Shown here in pieces: positions 22,512 through 33,500 of a stretch of DNA of 64,000 bases (the first letter of the stretch is position 1; the number at the start of each line of letters is the position of its first letter). Below the pieces are notes generated by a model, which was given only the letters and a program-made list of their open reading frames with translations, did not search any database and had not been told where the DNA came from. The stretch comes from Pisolithus tinctorius. Lineage: Eukaryota; Basidiomycota; Agaricomycetes; Boletales; Pisolithaceae. The stretch is from contig JANFAH010000001.1 of NCBI GenBank assembly GCA_024663395.1, positions 124,001-188,000 on the forward strand. The letters run 5' to 3'. Position numbers and translations under genes: made by a program.

Positions 22512-23130
22512 CAGTGGCTCAAAAAACTGTCTGCATGTTTGTATGTTTTACATTAGTTATGACTAAACACAATAACCCCTAACCCTAGCCCTAAACCATG
22601 AGTGTATGAAATAGGGTACTTACTCTTGGCTTTCTATTGTTCCATGAATAAAGTGATTTGGATAGGAATTGATAGAATAGAAGCCATTTGAAAATGACAT
22701 GTCATGTGGACAGTTTTTTGACTTACAGTTTTGATTACATCATTTTGAGTTTAACCAAGTTTAAAATTCTGTGAGATGCTTACTAATGCTTACATGGTAT
22801 ATCACATGGTCTATTTGATGATTTGTCATCATACAAACAATGCCAAACAATGAATTGGGACCATCAAGGCTCCCTCTTCTACCCCAACTCATGAAACCAT
22901 CCTCCTGGTCCATCTGGGCCATTTTCTCAGAGTAATCCCCATAAATATTGGTGCCCACTACAGTAATGTCATCAGGGTATATGTCCAACACAATCAAATC
23001 CTTAAAAAATCTGCTTTCAGTCATCCCTGTGCTGTTTCCCCCACCCATACCTGACATGTTCTGCAACTAATCAGTACTGACAATGCTGGAAATGCCATGG
23101 AGGTTAATCCAGCACATCAGGAAATAATGA
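22512..23130. repeat. Left arm of the palindromic element
   Basis: Reverse complement of about 23470-24088 with only scattered differences, and with no shift in register. Contains a telomere-like stretch (CCCCTAACCCTAGCCC, near 22576). Confidence 0.85.
22761..23066 (-). CDS. 101-codon ORF of unknown function, left arm
   Basis: Reads outward from the palindrome centre. Starts MQNMSGMGGGNSTGM, acidic middle (VLDIYPDDITVVGTN), Trp-containing FMSWGRRGSLDGPN, end HVIYHVS. I do not recognise a family and see no transposase signature. The copy in the other arm (23534-23839) is identical except for two of the last residues, so both frames have been kept open or the arms were homogenised recently. 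It may be a captured exon rather than a functional gene. Confidence 0.4.
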   Translation of the reverse strand: MQNMSGMGGGNSTGMTESRFFKDLIVLDIYPDDITVVGTNIYGDYSEKMAQMDQEDGFMSWGRRGSLDGPNSLFGIVCMMTNHQIDHVIYHVSISKHLTEF

Positions 23131-23533
23131 ACAAACAAAACACTTGTTAACCAGTGCATTTTCACCACAGTGCAACTAGTTTCAATGCTGGGGTGGGACA
23201 AAACATTCCTGTGCACTTCAGGTGGCATGGGAAGCATGGCTAGACTGTGCTCTCAGCTGACTGTGGATGTCTGAGAATGGGTGATTTGGTTATATAAGAC
23301 CATAGGTAATACTCAGGGCTAGATGGAGTGATGGAATCTCCCTCCTAATAGTTCAGTGGACTATCCCCCCCAGGGCACCTGAACTGTAATGAAGAGTCTT
23401 AGTCCACCCTAGCCCTCAACCCAGCACCCCTGAGGTGGAAACCCACCAGATAAGAGGTGATTGGATTGTTGCTCATGTTTTACAGTGCCAGATTAACCAT
23501 CATGGCTTTTTCAGCATTCTCAGTACTGATTAG

Positions 23534-23839
23534 TTGCAGAACATGTCAGGTATGGGTGGGGGAAACAGCACAGGGATGACTGAAAGCAGATTTTTTAAGG
23601 ATTTGATTGTGTTGGACATATACCCTGATGACATTACTGTAGTGGGCACCAATATTTATGGGGATTACTCTGAGAAAATGGCCCAGATGGACCAGGAGGA
23701 TGGTTTCATGAGTTGGGGTAGAAGAGGGAGCCTTGATGGTCCCAATTCATTGTTTGGCATTGTTTGTATGATGACAAATCATCAAATAGACCATGTGATA
23801 TACCATGTAAGCATTAGGAAGCACCTCACAGCATTTTAA
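23534..23839 (+). CDS. 101-codon ORF of unknown function, right arm
   Basis: Mirror copy of 22761-23066, differing only near the C-terminus (IRKHLTAF against ISKHLTEF). See that entry for the visible sequence features. Confidence 0.4.
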   Translation: MQNMSGMGGGNSTGMTESRFFKDLIVLDIYPDDITVVGTNIYGDYSEKMAQMDQEDGFMSWGRRGSLDGPNSLFGIVCMMTNHQIDHVIYHVSIRKHLTAF

Positions 23840-24247
23840 ACTTCGTTAAACTCAAAACTATGTAATCAAAACTGTAAGTCAAAAAACTGTCCACATGACA
23901 TGTCATTTTCAAATGGCTGCTATTCTATCAATTCCTATCCAAATCACTTGATTCATGGACCAATAGAAAGCCAAGAGTAAGTACCCTATTTCATACACTC
24001 ATGGTTTAGGGCTAGGGTTAGGGGTTATTGTGTTTAGTCATAACTAATGTAAAACACACATACATGTGGACAGTTTTTTGAGCCACTGTATCTTTGCCAT
24101 TTCTGCAGATACCAACCTAATTCTCACACTCACTTATAGTGCTCAGCTGTGTGATCCTACCTTCCAAAATTGGGAAGGAGCCTTGGACTCCACACATTTC
24201 TACAGCACTCCCTCCAACAGACACTCACCTCATTAAATCCTTCTGAT

Positions 24248-24862
24248 ATGGCTGCCTCCACATCAATCATTTTGCTTGTCCCCTTTGCTAGAGACCATGG
24301 CTATGTATACTTACCAGGAATTCCTATTATCTTCCATCCTGAAGTGTCCTGGTACACCCCATCCTTGTCTGCCCCCTCTCAGCCCATCCAGCTTGGACAG
24401 CATGTTCTCTTTGTCAGTAGGACCTCCAGGAGGATGTTCTTTGGTCACCTCAGGTCTGTCATTCAGTTAGAAAGGTCTTATGTGGTTTTTTCAGTCTCTC
24501 AAGTCCAAGAAGCATATGGATCCTTCCTCCCTGCTCCCTGCAACATCTTCATACCAGTCTTGTCCATCATTCTTCCAAAATTGCCACAGCTACAGTATAA
24601 CCTACTCTTCTCTACTCTCCCTGATCACATCCATGATGAGTATGGCACACATCTTGCCTTCTTGTTGCAAGATACAGCAGAAGATGCTCCTCCTTCATCC
24701 TCTCCTCTGTTATGCCTAAAACTGCCCCCCTACCATTTCTGGTTGTATGACACATACATCTTTTGGTGCCTCAGCTTCCAGATTGTTGCCATCACTGTTG
24801 TCACCATCTGGGCAGTGGTCTGGGTCATTCATCATCTGTGGAAGGGATGGTTGATGGTCTAG
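24248..24862 (+). CDS. Hypothetical ORF, 204 codons
   Basis: Uninterrupted from ATG to TAG in a region where every other coding frame is broken. Contains GYVYLPGIPIIFHPEVSWY, LGQHVLFVSRTSRR and a hydrophobic C-terminus (about residues 170-195, possibly one membrane segment). I do not recognise it. It lies between the palindromic element and the Tc1-like remnant, so it may be part of element D or of another decayed repeat. Codon use is CpG-poor like its surroundings. It could be a chance ORF. Confidence 0.3.
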   Translation: MAASTSIILLVPFARDHGYVYLPGIPIIFHPEVSWYTPSLSAPSQPIQLGQHVLFVSRTSRRMFFGHLRSVIQLERSYVVFSVSQVQEAYGSFLPAPCNIFIPVLSIILPKLPQLQYNLLFSTLPDHIHDEYGTHLAFLLQDTAEDAPPSSSPLLCLKLPPYHFWLYDTYIFWCLSFQIVAITVVTIWAVVWVIHHLWKGWLMV

Positions 24863-25011
24863 GAGAATCTTGCAGCATTGTCACTGCCTTGATTGCTTTC
24901 TTGTATGTTTCCTCTGTCTTGTTTCTGCCTTGGCCCCTGTCTCCCAGCCTTGACTTTGGTCACCCAGACTTAGCCCCTGTCACCCAGTCTTGAAGCCTGG
25001 TGACCTGAGGG

Positions 25012-25897
25012 TAAACCCATACTTGACATGCACACACAACATTCCAAATACTCCCACAAATGTTCTATGATATTCATATCAGGACTGTTTGGGGGCTGAT
25101 CAAGCCAATCAATGCCCTTCATGTTGAACCAGTCTAGTGTAAGTTTTGCTGTGTGCTTCAGATTGTTGTCCTGCTGGAAGTAGATGTCCTTCTTGTTGAT
25201 GCCAAGGTCGCTGAGGGTCCCAAGAAAGTCCTCAGCAAGGATCTTGCAGTAGAACTTGCCATCTATGATGCCCTCAATGTGAACAATCCTCCATAGCCCC
25301 TGAGCAGACATGCATCCCCCAAATCATCACATTCCCACCACCATGTTTAATGGACTTCTTCACAAAGTGCTCATCAAAAGCCTGGTGAGGGCCTCTCCAG
25401 CACCATTCATGGCCATCCATCCCAAAAAGAGTGAACTTTGACTCATCAGAGAAGATGACAGCCTTCCAGTTGGCCACAGTCCAGTCAGCATGAGTTTTTG
25501 CTCATGCCCACCACTTCTCCTTGTGAGCCACTGTCAAGAGGGGCTGTTTGTGACATACATAGGTCTTCAAGCTGCACTGGCAAAGTCTAATCTGGTTGGT
25601 CTGTGCATTAATTGTGAGAAAATACTTCCTTTGGAGGTCTGCAGTGTCATGTGCTCTGCCTGCAGTGAGTGCATGGACAGCGAAGTGAGTGTCATAGGGG
25701 GTAAATATGCAAGTGTGACCTGGCTTTGGGACAACATGATGAAAGTCTTTGGATTGGGCATAACAGTCAAAGATGCACTTGATGGTTGTGCAGTGGAGAC
25801 CATACTTTTTGGCCATCTCAGCATCTGCCATACCAGCATCCTGAGCTCAACAAATCTGGGCCTTCTTGGTGGGTGAGGTGTACTTTGTCACAATGAG
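25012..25897 (-). pseudogene. Tc1/mariner-like transposase (DD34E), broken
   Basis: On the minus strand: N-terminal helix-turn-helix part (TKYTSPTKKAQIC, stop TGA, then MADAEMAKKYGLHCTTIK), HADWTVANWKAVIFSDESKF with the first catalytic Asp, GGGNVMIWG, then after a frameshift near 25310 FQQDNNLKHTA with the second Asp and NIIEHLWEYLE with the Glu, 34 residues later. The C-terminus after LWEYLE is lost near 25020. Cut-and-paste transposase of a TA-inserting element; its right TIR is at about 26178-26205. The left end has been truncated. Confidence 0.85.
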
Positions 25898-26177
25898 GAG
25901 ATGAATGTAAGGCTTACAGAGGGAGTGGAGGTGTTGCAGGGGTGCTAGGGACCCATTCACTCACCACAGGCCCAGCCTTTGTGCAGGGTAGTGCATGACA
26001 AAGTATGTAATGCACAGCATGTATGTGGCTATTTGCTCCACAACACATTGCTTGATTGACATATCCAAAAAAAAAGGTACATAAACATGGAGCCTAGATA
26101 TATCTGAACACATTTACACTGATATAATTGATGGCAGGTTGTTGTAGGCATACAAGGTGAAACTTGGCAAAAAAGTG

Positions 26178-26205
26178 GTTTGTGCATTTCCATTTTGAGT
26201 CACTG
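26178..26205 (-). repeat. Right TIR of the Tc1-like element
   Basis: Minus strand CAGTGACTCAAAATGGAAAT, next to TA (26206-26207). The start CAGTGRCTCAAAA is shared with the palindromic element, suggesting that related transposases recognise both. Bases 25900-26177 between transposase and TIR hold no ORF of note. Confidence 0.65.
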
Positions 26206-26668
26206 TATATAACTAGAAGTACAATACTCTGTAGCTTTAGTTTTTCACTACCTTGCAATTCCCTTGAATATATCTTCTCTTCTTGCTTTCCTCATGTTGG
26301 GTGTATACTCCTAACCATGGGAAACCCTCAAAGTCAAGATTGCTAGGGAACCATAGGGGTTATGACAAGGTCAGCCCATAGTGTGTCCCTCCTTTGCTTC
26401 ATGTCTAGTCCATTTGATGAAGTCACTGTGTTGGAGCATAACAAAAGCAAAAAACTCTTGTAGATTTTGCAGAGCTCAACAGTCCAAAGACTTCTCACTC
26501 TCATGGTCCCCTTGTGCTATCAAACATGGAACCACATCCTTCCTACCTTAATCAAATCCATCAGTCTACAGGTAGCCACTAGGCTATAAGTCCTTCCTAG
26601 ACCTCTCCTATGCTGACAGGGTACCTTTGGGTTGTAATTCCTCCCTCAGCTTTTGTTCACACTTCAAT

Positions 26669-28500
26669 ATGGAGGTTGTCACTAGCTCCAGAGAAGAAGA
26701 CAATGTATCAGAGTCCACAGATCTCAGATCAGTTTTAGATGACAAACAGGAACCAGAAATGTCCAGAATGGAATTAGGTCATGTGGAATCCACCCCAGAG
26801 ATGCCTGAGGAATCCAGTTGGACCTTTACAGAAGCACAAGTTGCTTCTTTGGTTTGATCTGCCCAGGAAGATGCCACAAGGAAGACTGCAGCTAGGGATC
26901 CTTTTATGGGAACTGCCCCTAGTGCCAAGATGCTAACTCAGTGGTATGCCCAAGAGTTTGGAAAGTCACCAGAGTTCCCTGTTGGTGGGCACAGTAAGGG
27001 CAAAGGACCCAAGGGAACCAAAGGAAGCATGCATGTGCCTCCCATCCCTAACAGAGGAAGGGAGTTCAATATTAATTGCCCTCAAGAATATGATGGGAGC
27101 CATTGGACCCTGCAAAATTGGGTTATGCAAGTAAAAGGGTATCTTGCACTTAACTCTCATGTCTACAGGACCAATCACCAAAAGATCACTTTCACCCTTA
27201 CATTTATGACCAAGGGACCACCACCTCATTCACAGAAAATTACCAAAATGAAAATGACAGGTGGTCACTTCATCTTTTTTGAACCTTTGACCAGTTCATT
27301 GAAAGACTGAAAGCTACCTTCAAGTCTGGTGATCAAACTGCCCTTGCCATACTCAAGCTCTTGTCTGTCTCTCAGGGAAAGCAAGAACTCAAATCTTACA
27401 TTGTGGAGTTCATGGGACTCATTAAGAAGGCTGGTTTACATGAAGACTCCCATGAAGGGGGTAGCTTTTTTGGAAAGGGGCTTGCCCCTGACTATTGTAA
27501 CTGGGTCCTTAACACCAGAAGAACACCTAGTATGGTGAAAGAATGGGTTGTGGCTGCAGGAGAAACTCACACAGCTATCACCATGCATTGGATCTTAGAA
27601 GGAAAAGATTCTGATTGCAATCACCATCAATTCATCTCATTATGGATGTTGATCAATGACAAAAGACTACTATGCATCATACAGATATTAAATGTTTCAA
27701 TTTCCAAGAAACTGGTCACATCAAGTGTGACTGCAAGAAGCCAATGAAGACTTCTGAGAACTGGACAAAGTCTACCTTCTTGATCAAAGTGGTTTGCAAA
27801 GACAGGAAATAAGTCAAACCTGAAATGGAACAGCAGATCATGGAGATCATAGAAGCAGAAATGAAGAGGATTTTTGAATCAGGCTGCTGAATCACTTGCT
27901 ACAGTCAGTCCATCATACATATTGTCTGCTAGATGTACTTCTATAGATGAGGATTCAGATATGTGCATCATTTCACCCCTCAGATGAGTACAACTAGAAG
28001 ACTATAATGCAAGCATTGTCACTTGTATTGACTCAGGCACAGAAGTTACTCTCATATCACAACAAATTGTCAACTGACTCAATATTGTCACTTATCAGGT
28101 CAAAGAACCATTCCCCACAACATCCTTTACTCAGAAGGATAGAGAAATGCTCCAGTACAAGTGCACACTCTGCACAGTTGTTAAAGGATGCCACCTCAAA
28201 ATCAATGCCTTTGTCAGACCCCTCAAAGGAAAAGGAGACATCCTACTTGAAATCCCATTCCTGAAGGAGTACAGACCCCACATCAATTGGGTAACAGGTA
28301 AAATCAACTGCTGGGATGGTGAGCTGCAGGTCTAGAAGACAACCTTGTTGACCAAACTAGAGGCAGCTTTAGCAAATTAAAAAGGAAGAGGTATGCCTTC
28401 TGGAACAATACTCACATTTCACAAAGGTGTTTGCAGAAGATGACATCCCTCTTCCCCATCACCAAAAGGAATTGGATCATGAAATACATCTCAAGGATGG
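26669..28500 (+). pseudogene. Gag-protease remnant of a second Ty3 lineage (J)
   Basis: Acidic N-terminus, GSHWTLQNWVMQVKGYLALN, then ILKLLSVSQGKQELKSYIVE and FMGLIKKAGLHEDS, a capsid order unlike A, C or E. A zinc knuckle follows near 27690 (CFNFQETGHIKCDC, second Cys replaced by Phe). An aspartic protease core CIDSGTEVTLIS lies near 28030, then a pre-RT block (FAEDDIPLPHHQKELDHEI, about 28420-28480) before the sequence diverges. Stops (for example TGA near 26856) and frame changes throughout. RT and integrase are absent. Bases 26207-26668 could contain its LTR or leader; I see a TATA-like TATATAAC at 26206 but no paired repeat. Confidence 0.7.
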
Positions 28501-28549
28501 GTTCAAGACCAGACTGGAGACCAAAGTGGTGCAAGGCTGGAGGGTCAAG

Positions 28550-29010
28550 GTCAGATGGGAAGCAGAGTTACAGAGGGGAGGACTGTTTGGACTTAGTGAC
28601 TGAGGACACAGCACTATTCCCTTGTGTGGGTTTCAGTCCAAGTCTGAGGCTGAGGAGAGGATTTCAGATAAGGACTTATTTGATTTCAGACTGAGGAAGT
28701 ACAGGCCAAGTATCTAAGAGCTTATATACTAGAAGTAACTATAGTACAGAGACCAGTAATGCTGGTCTTGCAAAGATTGCTAAGGTGATTGATAAGAATG
28801 ATATTAGTAATGAATGACTAAGATGACCAGAGACCAGGACAGGGCAGACTGGGGACAAGACTGGGCAAGGCTCAACCAAAATGACATGCACTGCAAAGCA
28901 GTGCCTACCATGCTAGACCTACTGGGGGTAAAGGATTGGCAAGGCCAGGGCCAGACTGGATGAGTGCAAGGCTGAGTCTGGCTGGGGTTGAGGCACAGCC
29001 ATGACAGTAT
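28550..29010 (+). repeat. Possible left LTR of element F
   Basis: Shares blocks in the same order with 36045-36545: GGACTTAGTGACTGA, GCACTATTCCCTTG, TTTGATTTCAGACTGAGG, a TATA-like CTTATATACTAGA, and a GCACTGC...GCAGTGCC stretch. The two are clearly divergent, and no clean TG...CA ends or target duplication could be fixed. Confidence 0.4.
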
Positions 29011-29143
29011 TGCCCTCTTAGGGGTCAAACCCATGAAACCCCTGTGAGAGTGGTAGGCTGAGTCTGAACTTTGGCTGAGTTTGAAAAAATGGTATTTGTG
29101 GCCCACTGAGCCCTTTGCATCTTTCCTTTGTATCTCAACCATC

Positions 29144-30187
29144 ATGTCTGACTCAAGACTGATTGCCATGACTAATAACAACAACAAGGGCTGAGTCAAC
29201 ATCAACTGGACCCAGGTACCAGACAATGCTATCTGGTATGACACTGACAATGAGGAGGAGGTGATGCAGGCCAAGTCAAAGGAAAGGAAGAGGCAAAAGG
29301 TGGCTGAGCAAGCCTGGCAGGAAGAGAAGGCATGGCTGGAGGCCAAGAGAGTGGAAAGGGAGTGGACTGAGGCTGAGAGAGCAGTGCATGAGGCCAAAGA
29401 GGAGAGGTGCAAGGCCAAGGAGGAAAGGGAGGCCAAGCAAAAATGCAAGGCTGAGGCTGGGAAGGGTGACAAAGCCAGTGCCAGTAGTAGTGAGGCCAGC
29501 AAGGTGAAAAAGGTGGTCATGGACCCTGGGTGGGTACCTTCCCAACTTTGTGCACATTCCTCTTGACATTCTTTTTAGTTGTACCCATTGTGCCCAGGCT
29601 CAAGTTGTCTGCAAATTCCTCATGGATGGTAACAAGAAATGCATTGCCTGTGTGCGATGCAACCAGTCAAAGGGCAAGTGTCAATGGCCCAGGGATGGGA
29701 AGGATGCCAAGGCTGGGCCAAAGGTTGCTGGGAAGGTCAACAAGGGGAAAAAGTGGAAAGTCAATGAGGAGAATGCTGAGGCCAGGCCCAGCAAACAGAA
29801 GCAGGTGAAGATGAGCATGAAGCTGACTGAGGTTTTGGACCTCAATGAACCTGAGGCCAGTGGGAGTAGGTTGAGGGAGGCTGGTGCTGAGCACTACTCA
29901 GGTGTAGAGGAGAAACTCAATTGATTGATCAAGGCCACAGGGCTGATTGCCAACAACCTGGCCAGCCTTTTCAAACTTCATGAGACCACCATTGAGAACT
30001 CAGGCCAAATTGCCAACACCCTCAAGTCAATACTTGATGAATCCTATGGCTTCAGGGTGGTGGTCACCCCTTCAGACTTGGGCTCATCCAATCTCAACTT
30101 GGATGAGTTGCATGAGGAAGTGGAGTGGCTGCAGGCCAAGGAAGGGGGGGCCAAGGGGGAAGATGAAAACATGGCTGAAGCCTGTTA
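29144..30187 (+). pseudogene. Coiled-coil/cysteine-cluster protein of element F
   Basis: Starts MSDSRLIAM; a TGA near 29192 (NKG*VNINW), then an acidic IWYDTDNEEEV box and a long charged helix of about 80 residues rich in Ala/Lys/Glu (about 29240-29460). A frame change near 29535 leads into a cysteine cluster C-x2-C-x6-C-x9-C-x2-C-x2-C-x6-C (29580-29690), reminiscent of but not identical to fungal Zn2Cys6, then a helical C-terminus. Without the inserted element E the frame would end at once at TGT-TAA. Its position between LTR-like repeats suggests a gag-like or structural role, but the function is unknown to me. Confidence 0.55.
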
Positions 30188-30559
30188 TGTGACAAGACCT
30201 AAACAACAGGGTTTGTTGTAGGCTCACACCAAGAACCAACAGAAAAGAGAAAAGAGAGAAGAGAGGAGATGGCTTAGAAGCAGGCGGATTTAGGACTCGT
30301 AGACCCAAATGAACTAGCTTAGAGCTAGTTGGGTGATTGAGCGACGACACTTATACTACAGTACATGAGGCAACGGCAAGGCGTACATGAGGTCCATGAC
30401 ATCATAGTGGAGTGGAACGTACCAGAAGAAGGAAGCAAGGTAAAGGCAAGGCGAGGTCCAGACCAGGGTCCGGGCTGAGTCCGAGAGATAAGATAAGACG
30501 AAAAGATTAGATAAGATGAAAAGAAAAGAAAAGGAAGGAAAAGAGTACGTATCGTAACA
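30188..30559 (-). repeat. 3' LTR of element E
   Basis: 372 bp, TGTGACAAGACC to GTATCGTAACA on the plus strand. The minus-strand TATA-like GTATAAG lies at about 30350. The polypurine tract (AAGGAGGGGATAG on the element strand) is at 30560-30572. Confidence 0.97.
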
Positions 30560-30570
30560 CTATCCCCTCC

Positions 30571-33500
30571 TTAGAAATCGACTTCCAGGCGATTAAAGGT
30601 AGGGACAGTGTCAGTGAAGTTTTCCAGGGGTTTGAAGAGGGAGGAGAAGAGAGAGGAATCCATGCCACGGAGTTTCCGAGGGGCAGAGGGGTTGCGACGA
30701 TGGAAGTCCCTGACAGCACCAGGGGCAGACTTCAAGGTGGACTCAGGTTCCCAAGTGCGATCTTCGTCATGATACCCCTTCCAATGGACGAGGTACTCAA
30801 GCTTGTTCCTTTTTAGGCGAGAGTCGGCGACGTAGTCCACCTCGAACTCTTCGTTGCCCTCGTGCCCTACCACCAGTCCTGGACGAGTAACGGTCTGGCC
30901 CTCCAAAGGTCCCTTGTACGGCTTAACTCGAGAGATATTAACGATGGGATGGATTTTGAGGGTTTTTGGAAGTTTTAACTCTACTGCATTGGGTTTGAGT
31001 GAGACAACCTTATAGGGACCAATCCATCATTCCGTGAGTTTTCTGGAAGGGCGACCAGAGAGGGAGATGCGGGAGGTCTCTAGCCAAACCATGTCACCAA
31101 CCGAGTAGGAAGGGGCGTCAGAACGAGACGCATCTGCAGACACCTTCATTCGTTCTGCAGCTTTGTCCAAAGCCTTCTTTGTGTCCTCCAAAACCTTAGC
31201 GAGATCAACAGCATGATCTGTAGCTGCCTCTGCCTTGGAAAGGAAGGGTTCCACGCCCATCCTGGGAGCATAGGAACGAGTGACCGAGAAGGGGCTCTTG
31301 CCAGTAGACTCCTGTCGCTTATTATTGTAGGAGAACTGAGCAACCTTGAGCCAAGAAGGCCAAGAGTCCTGTCGGTCATTGACAAAAAGGTGGAGGTACT
31401 GTTGCAGGTCCTGGTTAAGGCGTTCCGTTTGACCATCAGTCTGGGGGTGGAAGGCGGTGGAAAGCTTGGGTTTGACCCCAAGCATTTTGCAGAGCTCAGT
31501 GGTGAACGTGCTGGCAAACTGGGGGCCGCGATCAGAGATGACAGAGGATGGTAAGCCATGTTGAGTCCAGACATGGTCGCGAAAAAGTTCTGCCGTTTGT
31601 AACGAGGACACCTCCTTGACAGTAGGGGCAAAGACCACCTCCTTTGAAAACCTGTCCACCACCACCATGACGTTATTGAAACCCTGCGCCTCTGGTAACT
31701 CCATGAAGTCAACCGAGATATCAGTCCAAGGACGTTCAGGAATGGGGTTTGGAAGGAGTTTCCCTGCAGGAGGTACTCTGGAGCTTTTAGCCATCTGGCA
31801 ACAGTGACATGCTGAGACGTAGTCCCTAACAGTGGTAGTCATCCCAGGCCAGACATAATTGCGAGAGACAAGTTCCAGGGTTTTCTTCCAGCCAGGATGT
31901 CCTGCAAGCGGGGTGTCGTGGTGCTTCTCAAGACAGTGAAGTCAGATGGCGGGTGGAACATAGACCTTTCCCTGACAAACGTACAGCCCTTCTTTGAGAA
32001 CCGAACCCTCTGGTTGTGGTGTTACCGAGGAGGCAGACTTCAGAGTGAGGATGAGGTCAACGTCTTCTCCTATCACCAAGGTGGCTGCCACTCTAGAGGG
32101 ATCGAGTAGCGTAACCCCTTGATTGTCCGATCCTTTCGGCTCGTGATCCTCCCTTCTAGAAAGGGTGTCAGCCTTAGCCATTGAAGACCCGGGTTTGTAC
32201 ACCAGCTTGTAGTTGAAGCGAGAGAGGTACTGAGCCCAGCGTGCCTGGCGACGATCCAGATTTTGCGCCTTCATGAAATACTGGAGGTTTGCATGATCTG
32301 TCCAGATTTCAAATTGATAAGGGGTGGCCTCAAGGTAGTGTCGCCATGTTTCCAGGGCACGAATTATGGCTAACATCTCCTTATCAAAGACCTGGTAATT
32401 TCGTTCGGGAGGGGACATGGAGTGGGAATAAAAGGCGACGGGTCGCCAGAGGTCATCTTCACACTTCACGGAGAGGACAGCACCCGTGGCAAAGTCTGAA
32501 GCGTCGGTTTCTAAGCAGAACTCCCTGTCCTGGTCTGGGAACGCAAGAACAGGGGCGGTGGTGAAGGCGAGTTTTAAAGCGTCGAAGGCTTGTTGTTCTC
32601 GAGACCCCCAGGTCCAGAGCTGATCCTTTCTTGTGAGGTCATTGAGTGGCCGAGCGATCTGCGCGAAGTCCCTGATGAAGCGGCGATAGAAGTTCGCCAG
32701 TCCTAGGAAGGCTCATACCGAGCGAACCTTCGTAGGAACCGGCCACTCAGTGATGGCTTTCACCTTGTTCTTGTCCATACTGACCCCTTCAGTTCCAACC
32801 ACCATGCCCAGGAACTCCACCTGCTTCTGTTTGAAGAAGCACTTCTCTGGTTTGACGAAGAGATCGTTTTCCTCCAGTCTTCTTAGTACCTCCAGGACTA
32901 TCCTGTCGTGCTCCTTTTCGTCGTCTGTCTTGGTGAAGATCATCAGGTCGTCGATATAGACCACAAGGACGTCCTCCATGTCACCAAAGATGTCGTTCAT
33001 CATGTTCTGGAAGGTGGACGGCGAATTGCAGAGGCCGAAGTACATAACCAGTGGTTCGTATGCTCCCTTATGAGTGACGAAGGCAGCTTTCCACTCGTCT
33101 CCTTCCTTTACACGAACGTTGTTATACCCCCATCGGAGATCCATCTTGGTGAAGAGTTTACACCCTTTGAGTTTGTCGACGAGCTGAGAAATGAGGGGGA
33201 GGGGGTACGCGTTCTTAACTGTATGTTCGTTGAGGTATCGGTAGTCTTGAACCATACGTTTCTTCCCATCTTTCTTTGGTACAAAGAACACCGGCAAGGT
33301 TTGCGGCGACTTCGAGGGGTGGATGTAGCCTTTACGCAGTTGGTCCTCAAGGCAATCCAACACCTCCTTTTGTTCTTCTACAGAGAGTGGGATGAGACGA
33401 CCGCGTTTGGGAGTGAAGGTTTCTTTAAGGTCGATGGCATGGTCCCACGGTTTACGGAGTGGCATTCTTTTCAACTCCTCCTTTGAGAACACCTTTAGGT

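Larger units (their letters stand above)
22512..24088. mobile_element. Palindromic TIR element (foldback type)
   Basis: 1577 bp flanked by TA on both sides (22510-22511, 24089-24090). Ends CAGTGGCTCAAAAAACTGTC in inverted orientation, of the Tc1/mariner type. The two arms mirror each other around 23300 with no net indel: position x pairs with 46600-x for at least about 600 bp. Each arm carries the same 101-codon ORF reading outward. The centre (about 23130-23470) is unique. No transposase is encoded, so it would need one from elsewhere. Confidence 0.85.

Noticed and set aside
22571..22600. Internal telomere tract
   Set aside because: Only about three degenerate units inside a transposon arm, mirrored in the other arm; not a chromosome end.
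28804..29520. 238-codon minus-strand ORF, Leu/Ser-rich
   Set aside because: Antisense of the charged helix of element F; low-complexity Glu/Lys codons read backwards give Leu/Ser/Phe.
32908..33486. 192-codon plus-strand ORF
   Set aside because: Antisense of the RT of element E.
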